A stretch of 64,000 nucleotides of DNA from Terriglobia bacterium (GCA_035712365.1 DASTAW010000008.1:1-64000), one strand, 5' to 3'; positions 18,195 to 27,709 are shown, counted from the stretch's first letter. Numbers and translations: made by a program. The notes: a model not told the origin generated them from the letters alone.

Positions 18195-18984
18195 GTTGCA
18201 GGACCTCCTTCGCCAGGCTGGCGTATTCATGCGCTCCGGAAGATTGCGGGGCGAAGCTGAAAATCGTTTCTCTGTACGCCGGGCTTTCTTCCAGCCGGAC
18301 GTTTTTGCCAATGACTGTCTTGAACACTTTGGGCCCGAACACGTCCCTGACCTGCTTATGGATGTCGCGCGCCAGGTTGGTCCGCTTGTCGTAAAGAGTC
18401 ATGACGACGCCCAGCAACTGCAGTTCGGGGTTCGGCCGCGCACGGATGCGCTCCAGCGTCTCCAGCAGATCGTCGGTGCCCTCCAGCGCGTAGTACGATG
18501 CCTGAATGGGAACAATCAGAAACGAGGCTGCCACCAGGGCATTCACCGTGATAATGCCCAGGGCCGGCGGCGTATCGATGACAATCACATCAAAGTCATC
18601 GCGGCACGCAGCGATTGCGTCCTTCAGCCGGAACGGCGCGTCAAACTGCCCCACCAGTTGCGCCTCCAGCTTGGCGAGCGAAATCCGCGATGGAACCAGA
18701 GACAAATTCATCCAACGAGTCGGCTTGACCACCTGCGACAGTTTCAGTTTGCCATCGGTGAGGACGTCGTAGATGGAACCGTCAACTTCGGCCGGATTGA
18801 TAAAGGTCAGGGTACTATTGGCCTGTGGATCGAGGTCAATCAGCAAGGTCCTCTGGTTGTGCAATGCCAGCCCGGCGGAGAGGTTGATTGCAGTTGTGGT
18901 TTTGCCAACCCCCCCCTTCTGGTTGGCAACGGCTATGACTCTTGCCACTCCTTGACTCCGGTTGAGGCAGGTTGGACCAGCCAT
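18184..18984 (-). CDS. parA: ParA-family chromosome partitioning ATPase
   Basis: A 266-residue deviant-Walker ATPase. KGGVGKTTTAINLSAG is the P-loop with the signature lysine, DLDPQANSTL is the second motif and VIVIDTPPALGIITVNAL is Walker B. It matches Soj-type chromosomal ParA proteins in length and organisation. GAGG six bases before the ATG supports the start. The gene is followed directly by parB in an overlapping pair; together they segregate the replication origin region. Confidence 0.9.
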   Translation of the reverse strand: MAGPTCLNRSQGVARVIAVANQKGGVGKTTTAINLSAGLALHNQRTLLIDLDPQANSTLTFINPAEVDGSIYDVLTDGKLKLSQVVKPTRWMNLSLVPSRISLAKLEAQLVGQFDAPFRLKDAIAACRDDFDVIVIDTPPALGIITVNALVAASFLIVPIQASYYALEGTDDLLETLERIRARPNPELQLLGVVMTLYDKRTNLARDIHKQVRDVFGPKVFKTVIGKNVRLEESPAYRETIFSFAPQSSGAHEYASLAKEVLQRVG

Positions 18985-19027
18985 CGGCCGCCTCGTCGAA
19001 GAGGACGACCCTGTCTGCCTTCAATTG

Positions 19028-19516
19028 CTACATCTTATAACGGCCGATGTCCTCGTCGTTAAGGTTTTCCAGCCATTTGCGCAATTCGTCGTGGCTGGCC
19101 TTGTCAGTGCCAGCGCCGGAAACCTTGGAGTTCTTCAGGACTTCGTCTTCGACAAAAATCGGACAGTCCACGCGCAACGCAAGGGCCAGCGCGTCGCTGG
19201 GACGGGAATCTACAGAAAAGGTCTCGCCATCCTTCTCCAGCCAGATGAGCGCGTAGAAGGTGTCGTCCTTCAGTTCATTCACGACTACTTTCCTTACGTG
19301 GGTTTCCAGGCCGAGCAGAAGGTTTTTCAGCAGATCGTGCGTCATGGGACGGGGAGTCGTCACCTTCTCGATTTCAAGCGCGATGGCGTTAGCTTCGTAA
19401 ATTCCGACCCAGATCGGCAGGACGGACACGCCTTCGATGTCCTTGAGAATCACGATCGGCATGTTGGTAACAGGATCCATCATCAGACCGCGAATTTTGA
19501 CTTCAACTTCCATCAT
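19028..19516 (-). CDS. bifunctional nuclease family protein (DUF151/BFN)
   Basis: A 162-residue protein of the BFN/DUF151 family, recognised from the core VLPIWVGIYEANAIALEIEKV and the motif SRPSDALALALRVDCPIFV. Family members were described as nucleases acting on RNA and DNA; the biological role in bacteria is unsettled. Adjacent ATG codons follow GGAAGGA, so the start may shift by one residue. It lies between miaB and parA on the same strand, an arrangement compatible with one operon from miaB through parB. Confidence 0.85.
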   Translation of the reverse strand: MMEVEVKIRGLMMDPVTNMPIVILKDIEGVSVLPIWVGIYEANAIALEIEKVTTPRPMTHDLLKNLLLGLETHVRKVVVNELKDDTFYALIWLEKDGETFSVDSRPSDALALALRVDCPIFVEDEVLKNSKVSGAGTDKASHDELRKWLENLNDEDIGRYKM

Positions 19517-19573
19517 GCATCCTTCCTGCAGCCTTGGCGTATACGGATGCGGCTGCTAACGGCTGAAAAGCAT

Positions 19574-21004
19574 TCACAGATCTGCGTGTCCGGCAGCAGG
19601 TTCCCCCACCCGCTGGCCGACCAGGCTGTTCGGTCCGGACGCTGTCACTCGAACCACCATGTATTGTCCTATCCACGATGGCTCTCCGGAAAAGTTGATG
19701 ACCCTGTTGCTGGTGGTCCTTCCCACCGCCTGCCCCAGGCGGGGGTGAAAACTCTCGACCAGGACTTCGCACTGCTGGCCGAGGCATTCCTGGTTTCTCT
19801 GGATTTGAATTTCGCGCTGTTTTTCCTGAAGAATCATGAGCCGCCGCCCCTTTTCATCTTCCGGCACTGAATCTTCAAAGCGGGCGGCCGGAGTTCTGGG
19901 GCGGGGTGAATACTTGAAGGAAAAAACCTGATCGTACCCGACTTCGCCAAGAAGGTTGAGCGTGTCTTCAAAATCGTCAAGCGTCTCACCGCAGAAGCCC
20001 ACGATGATGTCCGTCGAAATGCTAATAGCACGCTTTGCGTCGCGGATGCAATGGATTTTTTCGAGGTACTCTTCGCGCGTATAAGTTCGCAGCATCCGCT
20101 TCAGGACGGAGTTCGAGCCGGACTGCACGGGCAGGTGGATCTGGTTGCACAGGGCCGGGTGGGTGTCAATCGCATCGATGATGTCCTGCGTGAAATCGCG
20201 CGGATGCGACGTGGTGAATCGCACGCGGCGAATGCCGGGCGTTTCGGCCACGCGCGCGAGTAAATCCGCGAAACTCATCCGCAAAGGTGAAGGATCAAGA
20301 TAGGAATTGACGGTCTGGCCGAGGAGCTGAATTTCTGTGAACCCCTCATCCGCCAGGCGGCGTGCATCAGCCAAAATGTTATCGGCGGGCCTGCTGCGCT
20401 CCGGTCCGCGGGTCTTCGGAACCACGCAATAGCTGCAGGCTTTGTCACAGCCCTCGATGATGGTGATGTAGGCGCGAAAGCGATTGTCGCGCCGCGTCAT
20501 TTCAGTTTCAAAGCAGTCTTCGGTGTCGAGGTCGAGCCCGGTAACCCGGCGGTGGCCACACTCGAGCTGCGCCAGGAGGTCTGGCAGCTTTGGGTAACTC
20601 GCGGAACCACAAACCAGGCTGACGTGCGGCGCGCGCTCGAAAATATTCCCGGCTTCCTGCTGGGCAACGCAGCCGAGGACGCCAAAAATCTTCCCGCTGG
20701 CCGCACGTCCTTTGCGGAACGTTCCAAGCCTCGAAAAAACTTTCTGCGCCGCCTTTTCGCGGATGCTGCATGTGTTGTAAAAAATGATGTCAGCATCTTC
20801 GGGAGTCGCCACGGGGCGGTACCCGCGCGCCATCAGGACACCAGCCACCTTCTCCGAATCATGAACGTTCATCTGGCATCCGAAGGTTTCAATGTAGAAA
20901 GGCTTGCCTTCCGCGGAGTATCCGGCCCAGGAGCCGTCCGGTAGTTTTGCGTCTGCGGCGATGTGACCGCCGCCGGACAGGATTGGAAAAAGATCACTGC
21001 TCAT
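19574..21004 (-). CDS. miaB: tRNA-2-methylthio-N6-dimethylallyladenosine synthase MiaB
   Basis: A 476-residue radical-SAM methylthiotransferase that modifies A37 of tRNAs reading UNN codons. The N-terminal UPF0004 domain supplies three cluster cysteines (TFGCQMNVHDSE, NTCSIREKA, GCVAQQEA); the radical-SAM motif is CDKACSYC; a TRAM domain ends the protein. The preserved NTCSIREKA sequence favours MiaB over MtaB or RimO. Length fits the family. Confidence 0.92.
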   Translation of the reverse strand: MSSDLFPILSGGGHIAADAKLPDGSWAGYSAEGKPFYIETFGCQMNVHDSEKVAGVLMARGYRPVATPEDADIIFYNTCSIREKAAQKVFSRLGTFRKGRAASGKIFGVLGCVAQQEAGNIFERAPHVSLVCGSASYPKLPDLLAQLECGHRRVTGLDLDTEDCFETEMTRRDNRFRAYITIIEGCDKACSYCVVPKTRGPERSRPADNILADARRLADEGFTEIQLLGQTVNSYLDPSPLRMSFADLLARVAETPGIRRVRFTTSHPRDFTQDIIDAIDTHPALCNQIHLPVQSGSNSVLKRMLRTYTREEYLEKIHCIRDAKRAISISTDIIVGFCGETLDDFEDTLNLLGEVGYDQVFSFKYSPRPRTPAARFEDSVPEDEKGRRLMILQEKQREIQIQRNQECLGQQCEVLVESFHPRLGQAVGRTTSNRVINFSGEPSWIGQYMVVRVTASGPNSLVGQRVGEPAAGHADL

Positions 21005-21117
21005 CGGAGAAAAACTCGCCTCGCTGCGACCAGTATATCTTGAGATGGTCGCTTTGGGTAGAAACCATGTTCCGCCGCAGAATCTATTCTGCCATGAGAC
21101 AGGAAACGAATTCCAAC

Positions 21118-22836
21118 CTAAGCCGAGGCATGTTTCAACATTGTGGCAGCGTGTTTCAGGACCGCATCGGTCACCTGCGAGCCGGAGAGCATGCGGGCCA
21201 GTTCTTGGGCGCGCTCCCTTTCCCCTTCCAGGCGCCGGATCATGGTGTGCGCCCGGCCGGACCGCTCGAATTTTTCAACATAATAGTGATGATCGGCAAA
21301 GCAGGCAATTTGCGCGAGGTGCGTCACACAGATGACCTGGGCCGTTTGTGACAGGCTTTTAAGCCGCTGGCCGACGCTTTCGGCCACGCGGCCTCCAATG
21401 CCGGTATCAACTTCATCAAAGATAAAAGTGGGGTCCGGGGTCCTCTTCCCTCCCGTGTCCCGGCCGAGCCTTTGCGTGCCAAGCACTGTCTTCAATGCCA
21501 GCATAATGCGCGAGAGTTCTCCGCCCGAAGCAATCTTACCCAGCGGGCGAAGGTTCTCACCGGGGTTTGTCGAGATCTTGAACTCGACCGTGTCAATTCC
21601 TTTGGGGCCTCCGGTGTGGGCACCGCCCTCGGAGGCCGTTTCAAATTGGACCGCAAACCGGGTCTTTTCCATGCTGAGCGCGGCGAGTTCCTTCCGGACC
21701 AGTTTTTCAAGCCGCGCCGCAGCTTCCTGTCGCCGCTGGGAAAGCTCTTTCGCCAAACCGTGGAATTTCGCCGCCACGTGCTCCAATTCGCGCGTCAGTT
21801 CCTGGCGGCGCTCGTCGGAATTTTCGAAGGCGGACAGTTGGTCCCGCAACTTCTCACGGTGAGCAATCGCCAGCTCGAGGGTGCTGCCGTATTTCCTTTT
21901 GATTCGGTCGAGGACTGCCAGGCGATCTTCAACCTGTTCCAGGCGGTGCGGGCTCGAGTCAAGGTCCTTCGCGTAGTCACGAACAGTCAGCGCCACATCT
22001 TCAATCTGGGCCCTGGCTTCACGGAGGGCTTCAGCGTGGGTGTCGAAGGACGAATCATAGGTCCGCAGGTCCTCGAGCACCCGCCCTGCCAGGCCGGCCC
22101 TTTCGCACGCGGAGTTCTCGTCCTCGTACAGCGCGCCGTATATCGTTGCTACCGCTGACAGGATTTTTTCGCGGTGCGTCAGGACGCGTTTCTCTTCTTC
22201 GAGCCTGGCATCTTCACACGGATCGAGCTGCGCCTGGTCCAACTCACGAAGCTGGAAGCTGAGAAGGTCAATCGTCTTCAGACGGTCCTGCTCATTCTGA
22301 CTAACGCTGTCCAGTTCCGTTTGAAGCTGCCTCCGGCGCGCATAGAGTTCCGCCACTTGTTTAAGCAATTCATCCGCGCCCGCGAAGCGGTCAAGCAATT
22401 CAAGCTGGGCCTCCCGAGAAAACAGTGCGACCTGCTCATTCTGCCCGTGAACCTCAATCAGAAGATCGGCCAGCGCTCTGATGCCAGAAACGGTGACAGG
22501 CTGGTCATTCAGCAACAGCCGGCTGCGACCGTTGGAATGAATCACCCTGCGAAAAAAGACCTCTTCCCCGTCCATTCTCTCCACACCAAGGTCTGCCAGG
22601 AGTTTTTGCCATGCAGGCTGGTCGGGCGCCCGGAAGACCGCTGTGATCGTGGTCCTGTCGCAGCCTGTTCGAACGACGTCGGCAGCGGCCCTGCCGCCGA
22701 GAGCCAGCCCCAGCGCGTCAACAACGATGGACTTTCCAGAGCCAGTCTCACCCGAGAGCAGATTCAACCCGGGATGAAATTCCACCGTCAGGTCATCGAT
22801 GACGGCATAGTTTTGAATATGAATTTCGTGGAGCAT
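21118..22836 (-). CDS. recN: DNA repair protein RecN
   Basis: A 572-residue SMC-like ATPase for double-strand break repair. Walker A is at the N-terminus (LLSGETGSGKSIVVDALGLALGG), a long coiled coil spans about 160-370, and the C-terminal part has the signature SGGELSRIMLALK and Walker B FIFDEVDTGIGG. It is the first gene of the minus-strand block from recN through parB, and its start faces the tol-pal operon. Confidence 0.92.
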   Translation of the reverse strand: MLHEIHIQNYAVIDDLTVEFHPGLNLLSGETGSGKSIVVDALGLALGGRAAADVVRTGCDRTTITAVFRAPDQPAWQKLLADLGVERMDGEEVFFRRVIHSNGRSRLLLNDQPVTVSGIRALADLLIEVHGQNEQVALFSREAQLELLDRFAGADELLKQVAELYARRRQLQTELDSVSQNEQDRLKTIDLLSFQLRELDQAQLDPCEDARLEEEKRVLTHREKILSAVATIYGALYEDENSACERAGLAGRVLEDLRTYDSSFDTHAEALREARAQIEDVALTVRDYAKDLDSSPHRLEQVEDRLAVLDRIKRKYGSTLELAIAHREKLRDQLSAFENSDERRQELTRELEHVAAKFHGLAKELSQRRQEAAARLEKLVRKELAALSMEKTRFAVQFETASEGGAHTGGPKGIDTVEFKISTNPGENLRPLGKIASGGELSRIMLALKTVLGTQRLGRDTGGKRTPDPTFIFDEVDTGIGGRVAESVGQRLKSLSQTAQVICVTHLAQIACFADHHYYVEKFERSGRAHTMIRRLEGERERAQELARMLSGSQVTDAVLKHAATMLKHASA

Positions 22837-23062
22837 AAGAGCTCGCCCTGCCCGAATGCCGTTCCTGACGCGGCATTCTCCCTGCGCAAAGGGCGATAGC
22901 CGATCATACTCCGGAATGCTCCGATAGGAAACACGCAGGACCCTTCAGCATTTGGATAAAAAGTCTCGACCTGGACCGCAGGGCAATTGACGGGGTTTGT
23001 CGCGCTATGCTAGGTTCGAGGAATGATTGTGTCGCACGATTTACGGCATCGAAGGAGGTCGA

Positions 23063-23755
23063 TTGGTTCCAGCCCTACTCGTTTTTTTTCAGGGTGATAT
23101 TTGGCAATACCTGTCGAACACCGGTCTTGTCGCACGCCTTGTTCTGCTGATCCTGCTTTTTTTCTCCGTTCTTTCCTGGGCCATCATATTCCACAAGTCT
23201 CGTGTTTTTAAGCGTGCAATCCGTGAATCGGGGGAGTTCCTGCATATATTCCGCCAGAGTAAAAAGCTGTCCGAAATCCGTTCGTCGTGCTCGACGTTAT
23301 CGGGCAGCCCTCTGCCGGAAGTATTTCAGGCGGGCTATCGTGAAATTGAGAGCCAGGCAACGGTCAGTGAAAATCCAGGCAAGCCGGTCATTCGTAGCCT
23401 GGATTCCGTGCGGCGATCGTTGCAGATTGGGTCCACTGCAGAACTGACTCGCCTGGAGAATTGGATGCCGTGGCTGGCCACGACGGCTGCTGCAGCCCCG
23501 TTCATCGGACTGTTCGGGACCGTTTGGGGCATCATGGATGCGTTTAATGGTCTTGGAACTTCCGGGGCGGCCAGTCTTCGCACCGTAGCCCCTGGCATTT
23601 CCGAGGCGTTGATCACCACAGCGGCGGGATTGTTCGCTGCGATTCCCGCCCTGATTGCCTATAACCAGTTCCTCCAGCGATTGAAGCAGTTCGGCAGCAT
23701 GCTGGATGACTTTGCGCTCGAGTTCCTCAACATGACGGAACGATATTTCACATAG
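23063..23755 (+). CDS. tolQ: TolQ/ExbB-type proton channel protein
   Basis: A 230-residue inner membrane protein with three transmembrane segments (about 17-40, 130-155 and 170-200) and the MotA/TolQ/ExbB core GLFGTVWGIMDAF. With TolR it forms the proton-driven motor that powers TolA. A TTG at 23063 is chosen because AGGAGG lies immediately upstream; a longer frame begins at 23027 without a ribosome site. TolQ rather than ExbB is called because tolR, tolA, tolB, pal and cpoB follow. Confidence 0.88.
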   Translation: MVPALLVFFQGDIWQYLSNTGLVARLVLLILLFFSVLSWAIIFHKSRVFKRAIRESGEFLHIFRQSKKLSEIRSSCSTLSGSPLPEVFQAGYREIESQATVSENPGKPVIRSLDSVRRSLQIGSTAELTRLENWMPWLATTAAAAPFIGLFGTVWGIMDAFNGLGTSGAASLRTVAPGISEALITTAAGLFAAIPALIAYNQFLQRLKQFGSMLDDFALEFLNMTERYFT

Positions 23756-23848
23756 AAACCGCACTCCACCGGGACCTGCGGCAACCCCGTTCCACGGTTT
23801 TTACATCAAGGCGCAGGGAGCCACCTAAAACGCTCAGCGAGGTTGAAT

Positions 23849-24274
23849 ATGGCATTCACAACCCTCAAAGGGACAACTCAGACCTCGATGTCCGACATCA
23901 ACGTCACCCCTTTTGTGGACGTGATGCTGGTGCTGCTGGTTATCTTCATGGTCACCGCTCCGCTGCTGGAGTCAGGTATCGAAGTAGACCTGCCGAAAAC
24001 GCGGACCGTGCAAGTGATTTCACAAGAGCGCGTCGTAGTGACCATCGATAAGCGACAGACCATTTACGTAGGGAACGATCCCGTCAACATCCACCGCCTC
24101 GGAGACATCGTTCGCCAGCGTTTGAAAAACGCCGATAAATCTCCAGTCTTTATTCGATGTGACCAGGTGGTCTCATTCGGTGCATTCGCCCAGGTGATCG
24201 ACGCACTGAAGCAATCGAATCTAACCAACATCAATATTGTCACCGAACCGCTTAATACCAAGGGGTCGTCGTAA
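23849..24274 (+). CDS. tolR: TolR/ExbD-type motor subunit
   Basis: A 141-residue protein with a short cytoplasmic N-terminus (SDINVTPFVDVMLVLLVIFMV), one transmembrane helix carrying the conserved motor Asp, and a periplasmic domain. It partners TolQ to convert proton flow into force. The ATG at 23849 follows GAGG by seven bases; a TTG two codons upstream is possible. Located 93 bp after tolQ. Confidence 0.9.
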   Translation: MAFTTLKGTTQTSMSDINVTPFVDVMLVLLVIFMVTAPLLESGIEVDLPKTRTVQVISQERVVVTIDKRQTIYVGNDPVNIHRLGDIVRQRLKNADKSPVFIRCDQVVSFGAFAQVIDALKQSNLTNINIVTEPLNTKGSS

Positions 24275-24307
24275 TTTAGAGGAGGAGTTCATCCAGAGCG
24301 ATTGAGC

Positions 24308-25141
24308 ATGGGCGCCGCATCGTTTCCAGTCTTCGATCATCGGGAGAGCCTCCGAGGGGCCCTGACGGCATCGATTGTATTTCACGTTCTGCTGACGCTT
24401 TCCGCGGTCGTGTATAGTCTCTGGGGAGCCCGGCTCGGAAAGGGCTGGGGAGTTAATATCAATACGGGCAGCGCCGTCCGTGTGAATGCCGTGGCTTCCC
24501 TGCCCGGCGTACCCCTTCCGATGCCCAAAATCACGACTCCGAACACCGTGGCGGTCGAAAACCCGGGCCTCTATAAGCCTGAGACCGTCCCCAAGCCGCC
24601 ATCATCCCTGCTGACAGGGCAGGAGCTTCCTAAATTTAAAGAAGCCGTCAAACCTCCGAAGCCGAAGGTCCTTGCCAATCCGCGGATTCAACCAAAGGTC
24701 CTTGCCAATCCGCGGATTCAACCAAAGGAAAAGATTGAACCGCCTCCCAACGCCGTGCCTTATGGCCAGGGCGGGCCGCCGACCATGAGCTACAGTGCGA
24801 CGGCGACTCCCTCCGGCGAAGCCGGTTTTGCGATTGGCCAGCAGGATTTCGGCGAGCGCTATGGCTGGTACGTGCAAGCGGTCAAGAACCGTGTCAGCAG
24901 TAACTGGTTGCTTTCGATGATCAGCCCCAGTCTGCTGAGCGCGCCTCGAGTTTATGTCGATTTTGACATCAATCGCGATGGCAGCATCAGCAATGCGCAA
25001 GTCAAGCAGTCAAGCGGCATCCCGGAGGTGGACCGCTCAGCCTTGCGGGCAGTCCTCGCATCCAGTCCTCTCGCCCCGCTCCCGGCCGATTATTCCGGAA
25101 ATAAAGTTTCCGTGGAGGTTTACTTCGATCTGAAGCGGTAA
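24308..25141 (+). CDS. tolA: TolA/TonB-type energy-transducing protein
   Basis: A 277-residue protein with one N-terminal transmembrane helix (about 20-42), a Pro/Lys-rich periplasmic linker (about 70-160) and a C-terminal TonB/TolA-like domain (about 185-277, with VYVDFDINRDGSISNAQVKQSSG). Its position in the operon identifies it as the functional TolA. The linker is short compared with the long helical TolA of Enterobacteria and contains an exact duplicated decapeptide. The ATG at 24308 is used; a TTG lies two codons upstream. Confidence 0.85.
   Translation: MGAASFPVFDHRESLRGALTASIVFHVLLTLSAVVYSLWGARLGKGWGVNINTGSAVRVNAVASLPGVPLPMPKITTPNTVAVENPGLYKPETVPKPPSSLLTGQELPKFKEAVKPPKPKVLANPRIQPKVLANPRIQPKEKIEPPPNAVPYGQGGPPTMSYSATATPSGEAGFAIGQQDFGERYGWYVQAVKNRVSSNWLLSMISPSLLSAPRVYVDFDINRDGSISNAQVKQSSGIPEVDRSALRAVLASSPLAPLPADYSGNKVSVEVYFDLKR
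24665..24724 (+). repeat. 30-bp exact tandem duplication inside tolA
   Basis: Two adjacent identical 30-base units (24665-24694 and 24695-24724) encode the peptide KVLANPRIQP twice in the proline-rich linker. The repeat is in frame, so it alters linker length without breaking the protein; base identity suggests a recent slippage or duplication event. Confidence 0.9.
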
Positions 25142-25195
25142 ATTCCGGGGGCGGTGACAAGAAGCCGCCTCAGTGAAATCCATTTACGGTGGTGG

Positions 25196-26545
25196 ATGAC
25201 TTTGAAAAAACGAATCCTGAATTGCGTTGCCCTGGTTGCAATCGCTGTAGCGGTCCTTATGGGTCGAGCGGTAGTGGTGAAGAGCCAGAACGAGGGTTGG
25301 TTCCGGTTCGGAATCAACATGGGACAGGCGGTCGTCCGGATTGCGGTACCCGATTTCCCTACCCGTTCGACTGACCCGCGAGTGGCTAACCTGACAAAAG
25401 TCTTCAACGAAGTGCTGTGGAACGACCTGAACAATTCAGGGATAGTAGACGTTGTCAGCAAGAGCCTTTACCCGATCAAGGTCCCACAGGAACCGCAGGA
25501 TGTGGATTTCAATGCCTGGAGCAATCCGCCTGCCTCAGCCCAGATGCTGGCCTTTGGCTTCACTGAGGTCCGGAATAACAGCCTCGTCGTCACTGCCCGC
25601 CTGTTCGATGTCCACAGCCCTCAGAATCCCGGCGTGCTGGCCAAGCGTTACGTGGCGGACCTGAATGAGCTTTCCGCCCGTGACGCAGCTCATCGCTTCG
25701 CCAACGAGATTATCCAGACGCTGGGTGGCGGAATCCCCGGAATCAACCTGACGAAAATCGCCTATGTCAGCAATCGAACGAAACACACACAGATCTGGGT
25801 GATGGACTACGACGGGTACAATCAGCACCAGGTCACGAACTATCCCTCGCTCAATCTGACGCCGCGCTGGTCTCCGGACAATTCAGAAATCGCCTTTACG
25901 AGCTACGCGAGCGGCAATCCGCAAATCTACCTCTATTCGCTGCTCACCAACCGCCGAATATCCTTTCCCACCTACAAGGGACTCAATACCACGCCGGCCT
26001 GGTCTCCGGATGGAAAGAAGATCGCCTTCTGCTCGAGTATGGGCGGCACGCAGGAAATCTATGTTTCGGATGCCAACGGGATGGGCCTCCAGCGACTTAC
26101 ATTCTCTCCGAGCGTCAATATCTCCCCGACATGGAACCCTAAAACAGGCAATGAGATTGCATTTGTATCCGATCGCAGCGGAGCCCCGCAGATATACATC
26201 ACGAACTCCGACGGATCGAATTTACGCCGGCTCATCACGGCAGGCGGCGACGCGGAAGCTCCTTCCTGGTCTCCCAACGGGCTCTTTATGGCGTTTTCCT
26301 GGAGTGTCAGGGAAACCGGGCACTGGGACATCTACATAATTGAAATCGCATCCGGACGCATCGTGCAGCTCACCCACGACGCCGGAAGAAACGAGCACCC
26401 CTCGTGGGCGCCGGACGGTCGTCACCTGGTGTTCGAATCCACCCGCACGGGAACGCGCCAGATATGGACCATGCTTGCTGACGGATCCAACCCTCATCAG
26501 TTGACAACGCAAGGGCAAAATTGGAACGGCAACTGGTCGAAGTAA
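25196..26545 (+). CDS. tolB: TolB periplasmic beta-propeller protein
   Basis: A 449-residue periplasmic protein of the Tol-Pal system. A signal peptide (about 1-30) precedes the N-terminal domain (about 35-190) and a six-bladed propeller made of WD40-like PD40 repeats (TPRWSPDNSEIAFTSY, TPAWSPDGKKIAFCSS, PSWAPDGRHLVFES). It binds Pal and transmits its state to the TolA/Q/R motor. ATG 25196 is preferred for the signal peptide; a GTG start at 25154 would add 14 residues. Confidence 0.9.
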   Translation: MTLKKRILNCVALVAIAVAVLMGRAVVVKSQNEGWFRFGINMGQAVVRIAVPDFPTRSTDPRVANLTKVFNEVLWNDLNNSGIVDVVSKSLYPIKVPQEPQDVDFNAWSNPPASAQMLAFGFTEVRNNSLVVTARLFDVHSPQNPGVLAKRYVADLNELSARDAAHRFANEIIQTLGGGIPGINLTKIAYVSNRTKHTQIWVMDYDGYNQHQVTNYPSLNLTPRWSPDNSEIAFTSYASGNPQIYLYSLLTNRRISFPTYKGLNTTPAWSPDGKKIAFCSSMGGTQEIYVSDANGMGLQRLTFSPSVNISPTWNPKTGNEIAFVSDRSGAPQIYITNSDGSNLRRLITAGGDAEAPSWSPNGLFMAFSWSVRETGHWDIYIIEIASGRIVQLTHDAGRNEHPSWAPDGRHLVFESTRTGTRQIWTMLADGSNPHQLTTQGQNWNGNWSK

Positions 26546-26553
26546 CTGCCGAT

Positions 26554-26580
26554 CACGACCCAGTGCGGGATCGTGTTTCT
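26554..26580 (+). terminator. candidate rho-independent terminator after tolB
   Basis: An imperfect hairpin (CACGACCC pairing with GGGATCGTG, one bulged base, 5-6 base loop) begins nine bases after the tolB stop codon and is followed by a short T-rich run. It suggests that pal is partly uncoupled from the upstream tol genes. Confidence 0.45.
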
Positions 26581-26768
26581 AATATCGGTAACTGCTCCGA
26601 TAGCGACTGCGCGCCAGTTCGCCAGCGCTCTGGATCGTTCCGCGCCCACTGATGCTGAGGGACGCGATTGAAAGTTTCGATGCTCTTTCCACCCCACCCG
26701 GGAGGGTCGTGTTTACACCAAATTCTAATAAAAATTAAGCCACCACGGCGCTTTGAAAAAAACAGCAG

Positions 26769-26798
26769 TTGAATTTTCTTTTTATTTGGTGCTACGAT
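26769..26798 (+). promoter_or_regulatory. possible promoter for pal
   Basis: TTGAAT and TACGAT with an 18-base spacer lie in the AT-rich part of the 392-bp tolB-pal gap. Match to the sigma-70 consensus is 4/6 at each box, so support is modest. The unusually AT-rich gap and the tolB terminator-like hairpin make a separate pal promoter plausible. Confidence 0.3.
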
Positions 26799-26937
26799 TC
26801 ATGGCTTTGATGTCAGACTTGGTTTGCGGTTTATGAACAATTACAGTTAATCATAACTTTTGAAACTTGGTTTATCTCACCATTTCCGAAAGCTTCGTGG
26901 AAAACGAAAGTGCCCCACCCATCAAGGAGGATTCGAT

Positions 26938-27702
26938 ATGCGACAGAGGGAACGCAGTCTCGCGCTTCTCGTCGGTGTTTTGGGAGTCGTTTTGCTGGCG
27001 GCAGCCTGCCATAAGAAGGCCGTAGCCCCGCCACCACCACCACCGCCGCCTGCAGCTGCTCCAGAAAAACCGACCGTCAACCTGACTGCAGTGCCAAGTA
27101 CGATAGAACAGGGCCAGTCAGTGACGCTAAGTTGGACTTCGGAAAACGCCACGAGCCTTGATCTTCAGCCAGGCGTTGGAGCCGTTCAATCGAGCGGATC
27201 AACCAGCGTCTCCCCAACTGAGTCAACCACCTACACCCTGACGGCAACAGGTACTGGCGGTACAGCAACGTCCACCGCTCGTGTCACCGTCACCAGCCAG
27301 CCACCGCCGCCGCCACCGCAGGAACAGCCCGCCGTATCGGAGGCAAGCCTTTTTGAACAGAATATTAAGGACGCCTATTTTGACTACAACAAGTCAGATA
27401 TTCGTTCGGACGCACAGCAGGCCCTTACGGCTGATGCCGATTTTCTCAAGTCTCACCCCAGCATCAGCTTCACGATTGAAGGCCATTGCGACGAACGAGG
27501 CAGTGAGGAATACAACCTCGGCCTGGGCGACCGCAGGGCGAATGCAGCCAAGAGCTTCCTGGTGAACCTGGGCATTCCCGCTTCACGGATCACCACGATC
27601 TCCTACGGCAAGGACCGTCCGTTCTGCACCGAGAGCAATGAAGCGTGCTGGCAGCAAAACCGGCGCGCCCATCTGGTCATGGGCGGCGGGCAATCGCAGT
27701 AA
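26938..27702 (+). CDS. pal: Pal-type peptidoglycan-associated lipoprotein with an Ig-like insert
   Basis: A 254-residue outer membrane lipoprotein. The signal peptide ends in a lipobox with Cys24 (LLAAAC). A Pro-rich tether (about 30-42) leads to an Ig-like beta domain (about 47-125, with SVTLSWTSENATSLDL and STTYTLTATGTGG), a second Pro-rich stretch and the OmpA/Pal peptidoglycan-binding domain (about 145-250, with IEGHCDERGSEEYNLGLGDRRA). Enterobacterial Pal lacks the Ig-like part. ATG 26938 follows AAGGAGG by eight bases. It should anchor the outer membrane to the wall and bind TolB. Confidence 0.9.
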   Translation: MRQRERSLALLVGVLGVVLLAAACHKKAVAPPPPPPPPAAAPEKPTVNLTAVPSTIEQGQSVTLSWTSENATSLDLQPGVGAVQSSGSTSVSPTESTTYTLTATGTGGTATSTARVTVTSQPPPPPPQEQPAVSEASLFEQNIKDAYFDYNKSDIRSDAQQALTADADFLKSHPSISFTIEGHCDERGSEEYNLGLGDRRANAAKSFLVNLGIPASRITTISYGKDRPFCTESNEACWQQNRRAHLVMGGGQSQ

Positions 27703-27709
27703 CAACAAT

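Noticed and set aside
26425-26450. GTTCGAATCC resembling a tRNA T-loop
   Set aside because: It is inside tolB coding sequence and reads a normal propeller repeat.
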